The notes under the pieces: generated by a model
What the model was told of the DNA's origin: nothing
The model's database searches: none
Seen by the model: only the letters and a program-made list of their open reading frames with translations
Assembly: GCF_001544355.1 (NCBI RefSeq)
Contig: NZ_BCQI01000007.1
Coordinates: forward strand, 42,386 to 106,385
DNA length: 64,000 bases
Direction of reading: 5' to 3'
Source of the DNA: Alicyclobacillus acidiphilus NBRC 100859
GTDB lineage: Bacteria > Bacillota > Bacilli > Alicyclobacillales > Alicyclobacillaceae
Made by a program: the position numbers and the translations under genes
Shown here: one piece after another, positions 56,871 to 64,000 of the stretch
Layout: every line of letters starts with the position of its first letter
How positions within the stretch are numbered: the stretch's first letter is position 1

Positions 56871-57420
56871 GAAACACGCCCCCCTTCTCACCCAGCGCTT
56901 CCTTCAACAACTGCCGGCCTCTGTGAAGTCTTGTTCGCACCGCCTGTTCGCTGATGCCCAGTACCTCCGCGACCTCGCTTCCGGACAGCGACCGGGCATA
57001 GTAAAGCACGACGACTTCTCTGTATTTCTCCGGCAATTGATTTACACATGTCCAAAGCGCGTCTTGCTGAAGCCTTGCCTCGACCTGCGCCTCCGTGCTG
57101 GAATCCGGTACGTGCTGCAACATCGTTCCGTCGTCCGTCATCTCGTGCTTGACACTCCACGAACGTAGAACGTCTTTTGCGCGATTTGCCGTGATCGACA
57201 GCAACCAAGTCTTGACGGAACTCTGCCCTTGAAAACTGTCGTAGTTCTTCCAAGCTCTCAGAAAAACGTCTTGTGCGATATCTTCCGCCTTGTGGAAATT
57301 GTGAACGTATGAGTACGCGAGATGAATCACGTCCTGTCCGTACCGATCCATCCATTCTTCCAGTGGGGCGACTTGTTCTTTCGCGGAATCCCCCTGACTC
57401 GCCTGATGCGCTTTCTGCAT
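56863..57420 (-). CDS. ECF-type RNA polymerase sigma factor
   Basis: 185 residues. Sigma region 2 contains YVHNFHKAEDIAQDVFLRAWKNYDSF near residue 37 and region 4 LPEKYREVVVLYYARSLSGSEVAEVLGISEQAVRTRLHRGR near residue 127. It resembles SigV/SigW-type ECF factors. The ATG at 57420 has AAGGGG seven bases upstream. The target regulon is not visible. Confidence 0.88.
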   Translation of the reverse strand: MQKAHQASQGDSAKEQVAPLEEWMDRYGQDVIHLAYSYVHNFHKAEDIAQDVFLRAWKNYDSFQGQSSVKTWLLSITANRAKDVLRSWSVKHEMTDDGTMLQHVPDSSTEAQVEARLQQDALWTCVNQLPEKYREVVVLYYARSLSGSEVAEVLGISEQAVRTRLHRGRQLLKEALGEKGGVFHA

Positions 57421-57591
57421 CTTCATACCCCTTCAGAAGGCGCGTTCGTCAATATGACGCAGCACCCGCCTCAAATGTGACATAGGTTGATTGTTTGGGA
57501 AAACATGCTACACTTTCGAACAGATTTACGCGCAAGTGGATACGCGAGGATGTCCACGCGCGACCTAAGCATATCAGTACGGGAGGCCGTT

Positions 57592-58653
57592 ATGTACTCA
57601 ATCGCACGATCCGCGTTATTCAAACTGGATGCCGAACGGGCCCATCGCATCGTCCTCCACGGACTCTCCAAACATCCATCGTTGGCCGGCCTCGTCGCTC
57701 CCAGAATCCGTGTATCGGATCGCCTGGACCAAGTGATTCGCGGGTTGCCGTTCGCACACCCGGTTGGACTCGCCGCTGGATTGGACAAGGATGCGATTGC
57801 AGTCGAAGGCCTGTTCAAATGTGGTTTTGCCGCGATCGAAGTCGGCACAGTGACGCCTGTCGCCCAGCCGGGCAATCAGCAGCCGCGCCTCTTTCGGTTA
57901 AAGGAAGACGAAGCGCTGATCAACAGAATGGGCTTTAACAATCTAGGTGCCAAAGCGTGCGCTGAGCAGTTGGCACTCCTTCGGAACAAAAACGGTATTG
58001 TTGGCGTAAACATCGGCCGCAACAAGACGACCCCGAACGAGGACGCCGCCCTCGACTACAGCCGAGCCCTGCGGGATGTCATTTCCTATGCCGACTACGT
58101 CGCAATCAACATCAGTTCGCCGAACACGCCGGGCCTTCGGGACTTGCAAAGCGTCCAATTTATCGAAGATTTGCTTCAAGAGCTTCAGCCCATTCTCGAT
58201 CCCACCGCTGTCCCTGTTTTTATCAAAATATCGCCTGATTTAGCCGATGAATCCATTCTTGAGATTGGCACGCGTTTAGCAGCATCCAGATATGCGGAAC
58301 GACTCGGCATCATCGCGACGAACACCACCATCGCGAGACCTCCGCTGAACAGTCCCAACGCGCACGAACAAGGCGGACTGAGCGGACGACCACTCGCCAG
58401 CCGATCCACAGAAGTCATCCGCCTGCTCAGACAATCGACCCGCGGCGAACTCCCAATCATTGGATGTGGAGGCGTTTTCGACGCCGACGATGCCTACGCG
58501 AAAATTCGTGCCGGCGCGAGCCTCATCCAAATTTATACGGCGTTCATCTACCGCGGGCCGCAAGTCATCAAAGACATTGTCGAAGGCTTGGATCTGCGCC
58601 TGCGACAGGATGGCATCTCACACATTCGGGATGCCATCGGTATAGACGCTTGA
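57592..58653 (+). CDS. pyrD: quinone-dependent dihydroorotate dehydrogenase
   Basis: 353 residues, class 2 DHODH. The N-terminal membrane-associated helices (MYSIARSALFKLDAERAHRIV), GLAAGLDKDA, the catalytic serine in INISSPNTPGLR near residue 180 and IIGCGGVFDADDAYAKIRAGASLIQIYTAF near 285 are diagnostic. It oxidises dihydroorotate in pyrimidine synthesis at the membrane. The ATG at 57592 has GGGAGG five bases upstream. It is unlinked to other pyr genes here. Confidence 0.95.
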   Translation: MYSIARSALFKLDAERAHRIVLHGLSKHPSLAGLVAPRIRVSDRLDQVIRGLPFAHPVGLAAGLDKDAIAVEGLFKCGFAAIEVGTVTPVAQPGNQQPRLFRLKEDEALINRMGFNNLGAKACAEQLALLRNKNGIVGVNIGRNKTTPNEDAALDYSRALRDVISYADYVAINISSPNTPGLRDLQSVQFIEDLLQELQPILDPTAVPVFIKISPDLADESILEIGTRLAASRYAERLGIIATNTTIARPPLNSPNAHEQGGLSGRPLASRSTEVIRLLRQSTRGELPIIGCGGVFDADDAYAKIRAGASLIQIYTAFIYRGPQVIKDIVEGLDLRLRQDGISHIRDAIGIDA

Positions 58654-58680
58654 AGGCTGCTTCGCGTTACATGCAACGAC

Positions 58681-59457
58681 CTACATCCCAATAATATGGT
58701 ACCCCGCATCGACGTGAAGGACTTCTCCAGTTAATCCCCTGCTCAAATCGCTCATCAGAAACGCCGTCACATCGCCCACTTCCTCAGCCGACACGTTGCG
58801 GCGAAGCGGCGCGCGCTCCTCGACAGCGTGCAGAACGTCGTTAAAGCCGCGAACCCCCTTGGCCGCAAGCGTTCGAATGGGGCCCGCGGAAACGGCGTTG
58901 ACGCGAATCGCATCTTTGCCAAGGTCGTTCGCCAAGTATCGGACACACGATTCGAGCGCGGCTTTGGCGACACCCATCACGTTGTAATTGGGCACGGCTC
59001 GCTCCGCGCCCAGATAGCTCATCGTCGCGATGCTCCCGCCCTCCGTCATCAGTTTGCGGGCCGCCCTTGCCACTGCGACCAGCGAATAGGCGCTTACGTC
59101 CGTCGCAAACGTGAAGCCCTCACGCGAGGTTGCGACGAATTCGCCCTGCAAGTCTTCCACGTTCGCGTGAGCAATGGAATGAACCACGCCATCGATGCAT
59201 CCGTGCTTGTCCGCGATGACGTCAAACGCCTGTTCGACGGAATCGTCATTGGCCACGTCGCACTGCACGACCGTGACAGGCGTCTCCGGGAAAGACTCCG
59301 AACATAGTTTGTGTATTTGTTCTCCAGCGCGATCGCTGCGATACGTCAATACCAGGCGTGCGCCATGCCTGTGCGCGGCCTCAGCCACACCCCATCCGAT
59401 GCTGCGGCGGTTCGCTATGCCCATAATCACAATCGTTTTGCCTGCCAATAGTGCCAA
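58681..59457 (-). CDS. fabI: enoyl-[acyl-carrier-protein] reductase (NADH), FabI
   Basis: 258 residues, SDR-type ENR. GIANRRSIGWGVA, QCDVANDDS and the catalytic YNVMGVAKAALE (Tyr-x6-Lys) near residue 153 are typical, and the C-terminus GVRGFNDVL...EEVGDVTAFLMSDLSRGLTGEVLHVDAGYH fits FabI. It reduces trans-2-enoyl-ACP in fatty acid synthesis. The start is TTG with AGAGGAA nine to ten bases upstream; a longer frame to 59640 has no ribosome-binding site. Confidence 0.92.
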   Translation of the reverse strand: MALLAGKTIVIMGIANRRSIGWGVAEAAHRHGARLVLTYRSDRAGEQIHKLCSESFPETPVTVVQCDVANDDSVEQAFDVIADKHGCIDGVVHSIAHANVEDLQGEFVATSREGFTFATDVSAYSLVAVARAARKLMTEGGSIATMSYLGAERAVPNYNVMGVAKAALESCVRYLANDLGKDAIRVNAVSAGPIRTLAAKGVRGFNDVLHAVEERAPLRRNVSAEEVGDVTAFLMSDLSRGLTGEVLHVDAGYHIIGM

Positions 59458-59556
59458 ACGGATCTTTCCTCTCTCATCGAAATGTCTCTTCCATGTATAC
59501 CACCAAGTTCCTGTTGGGTAAACCTGCTCAAAATGTCGCAGCGATGGCCGACGTGT

Positions 59557-59628
59557 TTGGAAATCCACGGACGCGTGCGCTACAATAGGATTGAAAATAC
59601 GTGTTGAACACGAAAAGGAGGTATTTTC
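59557..59628 (+). promoter_or_regulatory. sodA promoter and leader inverted repeat
   Basis: TTGGAA (-35, 59557) and TACAAT (-10, 59581) are 18 bases apart. Downstream, GAAAATAC (59593-59600) is the exact complement of GTATTTTC (59621-59628), which abuts the ATG and flanks the AAGGAGG ribosome-binding site. A small CGTGT-tga-ACACG stem lies inside. Confidence 0.5.
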
Positions 59629-60237
59629 ATGGCATATCAATTACCACCCTTGCCCTATGCTTTCGACGCACTCGAACCACACATCGATGCCTTGACGATG
59701 GAAATTCACCACGACAGACACCATGGGACCTATGTCACGAATGTGAATAAGGCTCTTGAAGGACATCCCGATTTGGAAACGAAGTCGGCCGAAGAACTCA
59801 TCAGCAACCTCGACGCGGTTCCGGAAAACATCCGCACTGCTGTCCGCAACAACGGCGGCGGCCATGTCAACCACAGCATGTTCTGGAACCTTCTTTCTCC
59901 GAACGGCGGCGGTCAACCGACTGGCAAACTCGCAGAGGCCATCAACTCGACGTTCGGCAGCTTCGAGAAGTTCAAAGAGCAATTCGCAGCGGCTGCAACC
60001 GGTCGTTTCGGCAGTGGCTGGGCATGGTTGGTTGTCGATGGCGGCAAGTTGGCTATCACCAGCACACCGAACCAAGACAACCCGCTGATGGAAGGCAAAA
60101 AGCCTGTTCTCGGTCTCGACGTTTGGGAGCACGCGTACTACCTCAAGTACCAAAACAAACGTCCAGATTACATAAACGCGTTCTGGAACGTTGTCAACTG
60201 GGATCAGGCCAACAAGAACTACGAAGCGGCGCTGTAA
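59629..60237 (+). CDS. sodA: superoxide dismutase (Mn/Fe family)
   Basis: 202 residues. Metal ligands His27 (MEIHHDRHH), the His in NHSMFW near residue 83, and Asp/His in LDVWEHAYY near residue 164 are present. It dismutates superoxide in the cytosol. AAGGAGG lies eight bases before the ATG. A strong terminator follows. Confidence 0.95.
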   Translation: MAYQLPPLPYAFDALEPHIDALTMEIHHDRHHGTYVTNVNKALEGHPDLETKSAEELISNLDAVPENIRTAVRNNGGGHVNHSMFWNLLSPNGGGQPTGKLAEAINSTFGSFEKFKEQFAAAATGRFGSGWAWLVVDGGKLAITSTPNQDNPLMEGKKPVLGLDVWEHAYYLKYQNKRPDYINAFWNVVNWDQANKNYEAAL

Positions 60238-60282
60238 TCTCGGCCAATGCTTTGATCCTTTGAGCCTGTGATCGGACTCGGC

Positions 60283-60332
60283 AAAAAACCGCTCCTGTGC
60301 ACCTTTCGGTGACACAGCGGAGCGGTTTTTTT
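60283..60332 (+). terminator. intrinsic terminator of sodA
   Basis: AAAAAACCGCTCC...GGAGCGGTTTTTTT forms a stem continuing through TGTG/CACA and CACC/GGTG with small bulges, ending in a T-run. It lies 45 bases after the sodA stop and would also work from the other strand. Confidence 0.9.
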
Positions 60333-60455
60333 GTTGGTAACTTGACAAGTGTGGTCCGGACCGCCAGAAATTCATGAATCCATGAAATTCGGAAACAATG
60401 GAAGAGCGAGTTCGCGCGTTTCGCTTGAGACAGGGATTCGCGATGGAGGATAACG

Positions 60456-61787
60456 ATGAGTGTACTGACCATTATTCGCGGCGCCCACGTCTATGCGCCG
60501 AAAGATTTGGGAACGAAAGATATCCTGATTGGCGGGAGGCAAATTCTCGCGATTGGCGATGACCTGTCCGTGCACGGAACGGTGCCGGATGTCAACGTGA
60601 TCGACGCGTCGGGGATGATGCTTTTTCCAGGACTCGTCGATCAGCACGTACATATGGCAGGCGGCGGCGGAGAAGGTGGATTTCACTATCGCACGCCGGA
60701 AATTTCGCTGTCTCACATCACCACGGCTGGTGTGACGACCGCAATTGGCGTGTTGGGCACCGACGGCGTAACCCGGACTACCCGAGAACTGCTCGCAAAG
60801 GCGAATGGGCTCGACTTTGAGGGGGTATCCACGTACATCTACTGTGGCGCGTATCAGATACCCACTCGGACGATCACAGGAATGCCCAGGTCCGATATCG
60901 TCCTCATCGATAAAGTCATTGGCGTGGGCGAAATCGCGATTTCGGACTCGCGATCCAGCCACCCGAACAAAAGCGAGATCGCCGAACTGGCTTCGGAGGC
61001 CCACGTAGGAGGGTTGTTGGCAGGCAAAGCCGGCGTCGTTCATTTTCACGTCGGCGACGACAAAAGCCGCTTGGACCTCTTACACGAGGTCGTCGACATG
61101 ACGCAGCTTCCATACTCCACATTCGTGCCGACCCACTTGAACCGCAATCCGGACTTGCTGGATGCGGCGGTGGAATGGGGACGAATGGGCGGCTTTTGCG
61201 ATGTCACGTCAGGCATCCGCCCTGACGAACACGACAACATATCCGTGAAACCTTCCAAAGCGATCCTCAAGCTTCTGGACTCCGGCGTGAAGCCGGGGTA
61301 CATCACCATGAGTTCGGACAGCAACGGATCGTCGCCCATTTTCGACGACCAGGGCCAACTCGTCGCGATGGGTATCGGCAGCATCGCGACATTATGGGAA
61401 GAGACGGTCGATCTCATCCGCCGCGAAGGCGTTCCGATTGAGACGGCGCTTGGCATGGTCACTCGAAACGTCGCCCGACTCCTGAAACTCCACTACAAGG
61501 GACGCATTCACCCCGGATGCGATGCCGATCTTCTTCTGTGCGACGATCAGTTCAGAATCCAATCTGTCTTCGCCAAAGGGCGCCTGATGGTGGAGCAAGG
61601 AAAGCCGATTGTGTTCGGAACGTTTGAGAATGTCGAGAAGATACCGGGATCACCAGATGAAAGCAAATCTTCGGGAGGCGTGAACCAGGAGCGGGGACGG
61701 CCGATGATTGCCCCATCGCTCGACGACGAGGACGATTTTCCGGATCGGGACGAGCGACAGAAGCGCACAAAACGGTATTGTTGCTGA
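60456..61787 (+). CDS. iadA: isoaspartyl (beta-aspartyl) dipeptidase
   Basis: 443 residues, amidohydrolase fold. HVHMAGGGGEGGFHYRTPE near residue 66, then DKVIGVGEIAISDSRSS and VHFHVGD, VPTHLNRNP, and TMSSDSNGSSP near residues 180-290 match IadA. It hydrolyses isoaspartyl dipeptides from damaged proteins. A tail of about 50 residues beyond the usual length is acidic and basic by turns and ends in CC. TGGAGGAT precedes the ATG. Confidence 0.9.
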   Translation: MSVLTIIRGAHVYAPKDLGTKDILIGGRQILAIGDDLSVHGTVPDVNVIDASGMMLFPGLVDQHVHMAGGGGEGGFHYRTPEISLSHITTAGVTTAIGVLGTDGVTRTTRELLAKANGLDFEGVSTYIYCGAYQIPTRTITGMPRSDIVLIDKVIGVGEIAISDSRSSHPNKSEIAELASEAHVGGLLAGKAGVVHFHVGDDKSRLDLLHEVVDMTQLPYSTFVPTHLNRNPDLLDAAVEWGRMGGFCDVTSGIRPDEHDNISVKPSKAILKLLDSGVKPGYITMSSDSNGSSPIFDDQGQLVAMGIGSIATLWEETVDLIRREGVPIETALGMVTRNVARLLKLHYKGRIHPGCDADLLLCDDQFRIQSVFAKGRLMVEQGKPIVFGTFENVEKIPGSPDESKSSGGVNQERGRPMIAPSLDDEDDFPDRDERQKRTKRYCC

Positions 61788-61931
61788 ATATTGGGATGGG
61801 ATGTTGCGGCGGGCGCAGGGGACGCGATGCAGAGGACCGCGGCGAACGGTGAGGCGAAACGCGAGCGGCAACTCGATGAATCCACTCAGCGTTCAGCCTC
61901 GCGCCGCAACGCCGGATCTGTGGCGGCTGGC

Positions 61932-62633
61932 CTACTTTCGCTCGTATCGGACGAGTTGGAGAACTTCTTCCCGAAGGCGCAAATCCGTTTCGTAACGCCC
62001 CCGCACCGCCACCGTCATGGTGCGGCTGCCCGGCTTCTTGATTCCGCGCATGTTCATGCACAGATGCTCCGCGTCGATCACCACCATGACCCCCTCAGCA
62101 CTCAACTCTTCCGCCAAGGCGTCCGCAATCACGTTCGTCATCCGCTCCTGCACCTGCGGCCGCTTCGCAACGGTATCGACCAACCTGGCCAACTTCGACA
62201 ATCCCGTCACCACATTGTCGTGCGGCAGATAGGCCACGTGGGCCGTCCCGAAGAAGGGCAGCAAATGGTGTTCGCACATGGAATAAAACGGGATATCTCG
62301 AACAAACACCATCTCTCCATGCTCGACGTGGAAACGAGCACTCAACTCGGCCCGTTCATCCTTGTGCAGGCCGCCAAAGATCTCTTGATACATCCTGGCC
62401 ACCCTGGCTGGCGTATCGACAAGTCCCTCTCGATCCGGGTCTTCCCCGACAGCCTCCAAAATCATTCGGACAGCCGCTTCGATTTTCGCGACATCCATCT
62501 GACCTGCTTCGATATCATCACGCCCTCGCGGATTGGAAAGCGGATTGGAATTTGGTTTCGATTCACTCAACTCACTCGAGAACTCGGTCTCAGCGTTCAC
62601 TCTGTCTAAAGGATTCGTACCGGTTGATGCCAA
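61932..62633 (-). CDS. folE: GTP cyclohydrolase I
   Basis: 233 residues. Zn ligands are in [14 protein letters not shown] near residue 121 and [11 protein letters not shown] near residue 192; QVQERMT and LARLVDT complete the family pattern. It converts GTP to dihydroneopterin triphosphate for folate. The first 45 residues are a polar extension. The start is TTG with GGGGGAG eight bases upstream. Confidence 0.93.
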   Translation of the reverse strand: MASTGTNPLDRVNAETEFSSELSESKPNSNPLSNPRGRDDIEAGQMDVAKIEAAVRMILEAVGEDPDREGLVDTPARVARMYQEIFGGLHKDERAELSARFHVEHGEMVFVRDIPFYSMCEHHLLPFFGTAHVAYLPHDNVVTGLSKLARLVDTVAKRPQVQERMTNVIADALAEELSAEGVMVVIDAEHLCMNMRGIKKPGSRTMTVAVRGRYETDLRLREEVLQLVRYERK

Positions 62634-62670
62634 GATCTTCTCCCCCTAGAAAACAGCATGGCTTCGACCT

Positions 62671-62699
62671 ATCCTACAATGTTGCGCGACCTATGTACA
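62671..62699 (-). promoter_or_regulatory. promoter of folE
   Basis: On the minus strand TGTACA (-35, 62694-62699) and TAGGAT (-10, 62671-62676) are 17 bases apart, 38 bases before the folE start. Confidence 0.5.
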
Positions 62700-62805
62700 G
62701 TTTGTCCCTCGCGAGTCTGCGAAATCTACGCTCTCGCGACTATGTGATGTCGATAGAAAGAAACAGCTCTCAAAGAACGTCCATACATTACTATGAATAG
62801 AAATT

Positions 62806-63666
62806 TTATAAATCTGTTCGGCCCGGTTCATGATAGGCGTTTGCAAATGGCGCCGTAAACAGATAGTAGGGCCTTTCATATTCGAATCCGAGTTTCTTCG
62901 CCAGGTTGACAGACGCTTTATTCAACGTATCGCAGGTCCAGTTCGGCGTGATGTCCATCTTCAAACAGTCCTGGATGAAGCGTTGGGCCAGACAAAATCC
63001 TACCCCCGATCCGCGGAGAGACTTGTCAACGTCAATCCCGAGTTCAGCGCTTCCTCCCCCCACGAAAGCGGAGTAACACTTGCCGACGAAGCGCCCATCT
63101 TCGGAGATAGCCACCCAGCCGCAACCATAGTGCAAAAATCGCTCCACAGAACCCCACAATCCTTCGATGTTACGTGTTAACTCGGGAAAGGCGGAGGTAA
63201 CATCGGGATCGATCCGGCGCACGCAGACATTGACTTCGTCCGCAACTTGACCTACGGGCAGCCGCTCAAAAGCATCCCGATGAAATCGGAATTGCGTCCG
63301 ATCCGTTCTGAAAATTCGGTAACCGAACACTTCGAATAAGGCGCTGTCCCAAGTCTCCGACACCGTGGAGTAAAACACGAAAGGCGCCTTCACGGTGCCA
63401 TGCTCGGAAGTAAATCTCTGTCTCATCGTTTCCACAAACCCATTCACAAATGCAGGTTCTGTCGCAGCGCCAACGAGTCGCCCACCGATCAAATTGGGAC
63501 TCATGATGGCAGCACACGAGGGATTGTCAGCATGATCCACAAACACGACACCATCGATGCTGCCTTCGAGAATCGAGAGAGGGCTCGGCAAAAACACCGC
63601 TTCCTCGCCCATAAGCAACGACTTCACACTGGAGTACTTGTCAGATGTTAAGCGAACAAACGCCAC
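62806..63666 (-). CDS. GNAT-family N-acetyltransferase
   Basis: 286 residues. The C-terminal GNAT domain has the acetyl-CoA-binding RGSGVGFCLAQRFIQDCL near residue 225 and NKASVNLAKKLGFEYE near 255. The N-terminal 130 residues are a second GNAT-like or substrate domain. The substrate is unknown. The start is GTG with GGAGGG six bases upstream. Confidence 0.82.
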   Translation of the reverse strand: MAFVRLTSDKYSSVKSLLMGEEAVFLPSPLSILEGSIDGVVFVDHADNPSCAAIMSPNLIGGRLVGAATEPAFVNGFVETMRQRFTSEHGTVKAPFVFYSTVSETWDSALFEVFGYRIFRTDRTQFRFHRDAFERLPVGQVADEVNVCVRRIDPDVTSAFPELTRNIEGLWGSVERFLHYGCGWVAISEDGRFVGKCYSAFVGGGSAELGIDVDKSLRGSGVGFCLAQRFIQDCLKMDITPNWTCDTLNKASVNLAKKLGFEYERPYYLFTAPFANAYHEPGRTDL

Positions 63667-64000
63667 GCAATCCCTCCACATTGAACTGTTGCACCTGTCC
63701 AACAGGTAATTATCTGTCCATCCTCATCTTACCATGCCAGACAATATCCGCAGTTGACCATGTAACCGGACGACGATGTCACCACGTGACGGCAGCGGCT
63801 CCGACGATGTCCCTCTCCCGCGATCGAACCGTTCAGGCCGCATGGTTGCTGATAGCAAACGAAGCGCCGGAAGGCGGAACGCAGTGGGGCGCGGAACGCA
63901 GTGGGCGCGGAACGCAGTCAAGTTTGGTCGCCAAACGCCCCACTGCGCGATCACGCGACCGTAACGGTACTTTTGTCCCTTACGTGGCTCAGGGAACCGG
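63667..64000. repeat. gene-free right end with operator-like palindrome and tandem repeat
   Basis: ACCTGTCCAACAGGT (63693-63707) is a 6-bp-arm palindrome just upstream of the GNAT gene. At 63874-63918 a GCGGAACGCAGTGGG unit recurs three times with a 16-17-base period, and AACGCCCCACTGCGC downstream is a partial reverse complement. The small frames across this stretch look non-coding. Confidence 0.5.

Noticed and set aside
60342..60362. TTGACA followed by the palindrome GGTCCGGACC upstream of iadA
   Set aside because: The -10 candidate is poor and a 10-bp palindrome in GC-rich DNA can occur by chance.
63724..63954. Minus-strand 76-codon frame at the right edge
   Set aside because: Its translation follows the tandem repeat and shows Arg/Pro-rich shadow composition with no ribosome-binding site.

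Overview
The window looks like chromosomal DNA of a moderately GC-rich, endospore-forming Firmicute, most likely a member of the Alicyclobacillaceae. The evidence is Firmicute-specific gene content: YtrH/YtrI sporulation proteins, a YfhH homologue, a YmfF/YmfH peptidase pair, MurT/GatD, the SufCDSUB order and strong AGGAGG ribosome-binding sites with many GTG/TTG starts. I see no rRNA, tRNA, CRISPR array, insertion sequence or prophage. Almost the whole window is densely packed housekeeping and metabolic genes.

Layout. 1-3.1 kb: the start of galT and its DeoR-type regulator on the minus strand, divergent from a sodium:solute symporter with a small two-helix membrane partner. 3.1-8.5 kb: an MtnE-like aminotransferase, a RodA-like SEDS protein, a GDPD-type phosphodiesterase, a small collagen-like protein behind a spore-type promoter, and a second SEDS protein with an Arg-rich tail. 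8.5-13.2 kb: an MBL hydrolase, ThpR, an ArsC/Spx-like protein, a free-Met-R-sulfoxide reductase, and murT-gatD (lipid II amidation). 13.2-16.9 kb: an SDR, an array of four hairpins, a hot-dog thioesterase and thrC-thrB. 16.9-24 kb: an MBL hydrolase, the M16 pair, an MFS transporter and PBP2. 24-29.4 kb: endonuclease IV, MazG-like, D-amino-acid transaminase, HIT, OsmC, cupredoxin, PAP2 and a phospholipase-D lipoprotein.

29.5-38.5 kb is the most distinctive region. It holds an operon of an ImuB-like Y-family protein, a DUF6504-like protein and a DnaE2-type polymerase, preceded by a promoter bracketed by two SOS (DinR/LexA) boxes. Next to it lie a small membrane protein and a SNF2 helicase/SWIM zinc-finger pair. 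The ImuB/DnaE2 mutasome is best known from proteobacteria and actinobacteria, so an SOS-controlled version in a Bacillales-like genome is the main item worth following up.

38.6-46.8 kb: ytrH-ytrI behind a sigma-E-like promoter, yfhH, an M24 peptidase, proline dehydrogenase, a small membrane ORF with no canonical start, ispH, pncB, inositol monophosphatase and two small cytosolic proteins. 46.8-54.2 kb: iron-sulfur assembly (Rrf2 regulator, Rieske protein, sufB-U-S-D-C read from the minus strand, SufT-like protein). 54.3-64 kb: alanine dehydrogenase, an ECF sigma factor with an anti-sigma-like membrane protein, pyrD, fabI, sodA, isoaspartyl dipeptidase, GTP cyclohydrolase I and a GNAT acetyltransferase, ending in a short tandem repeat.
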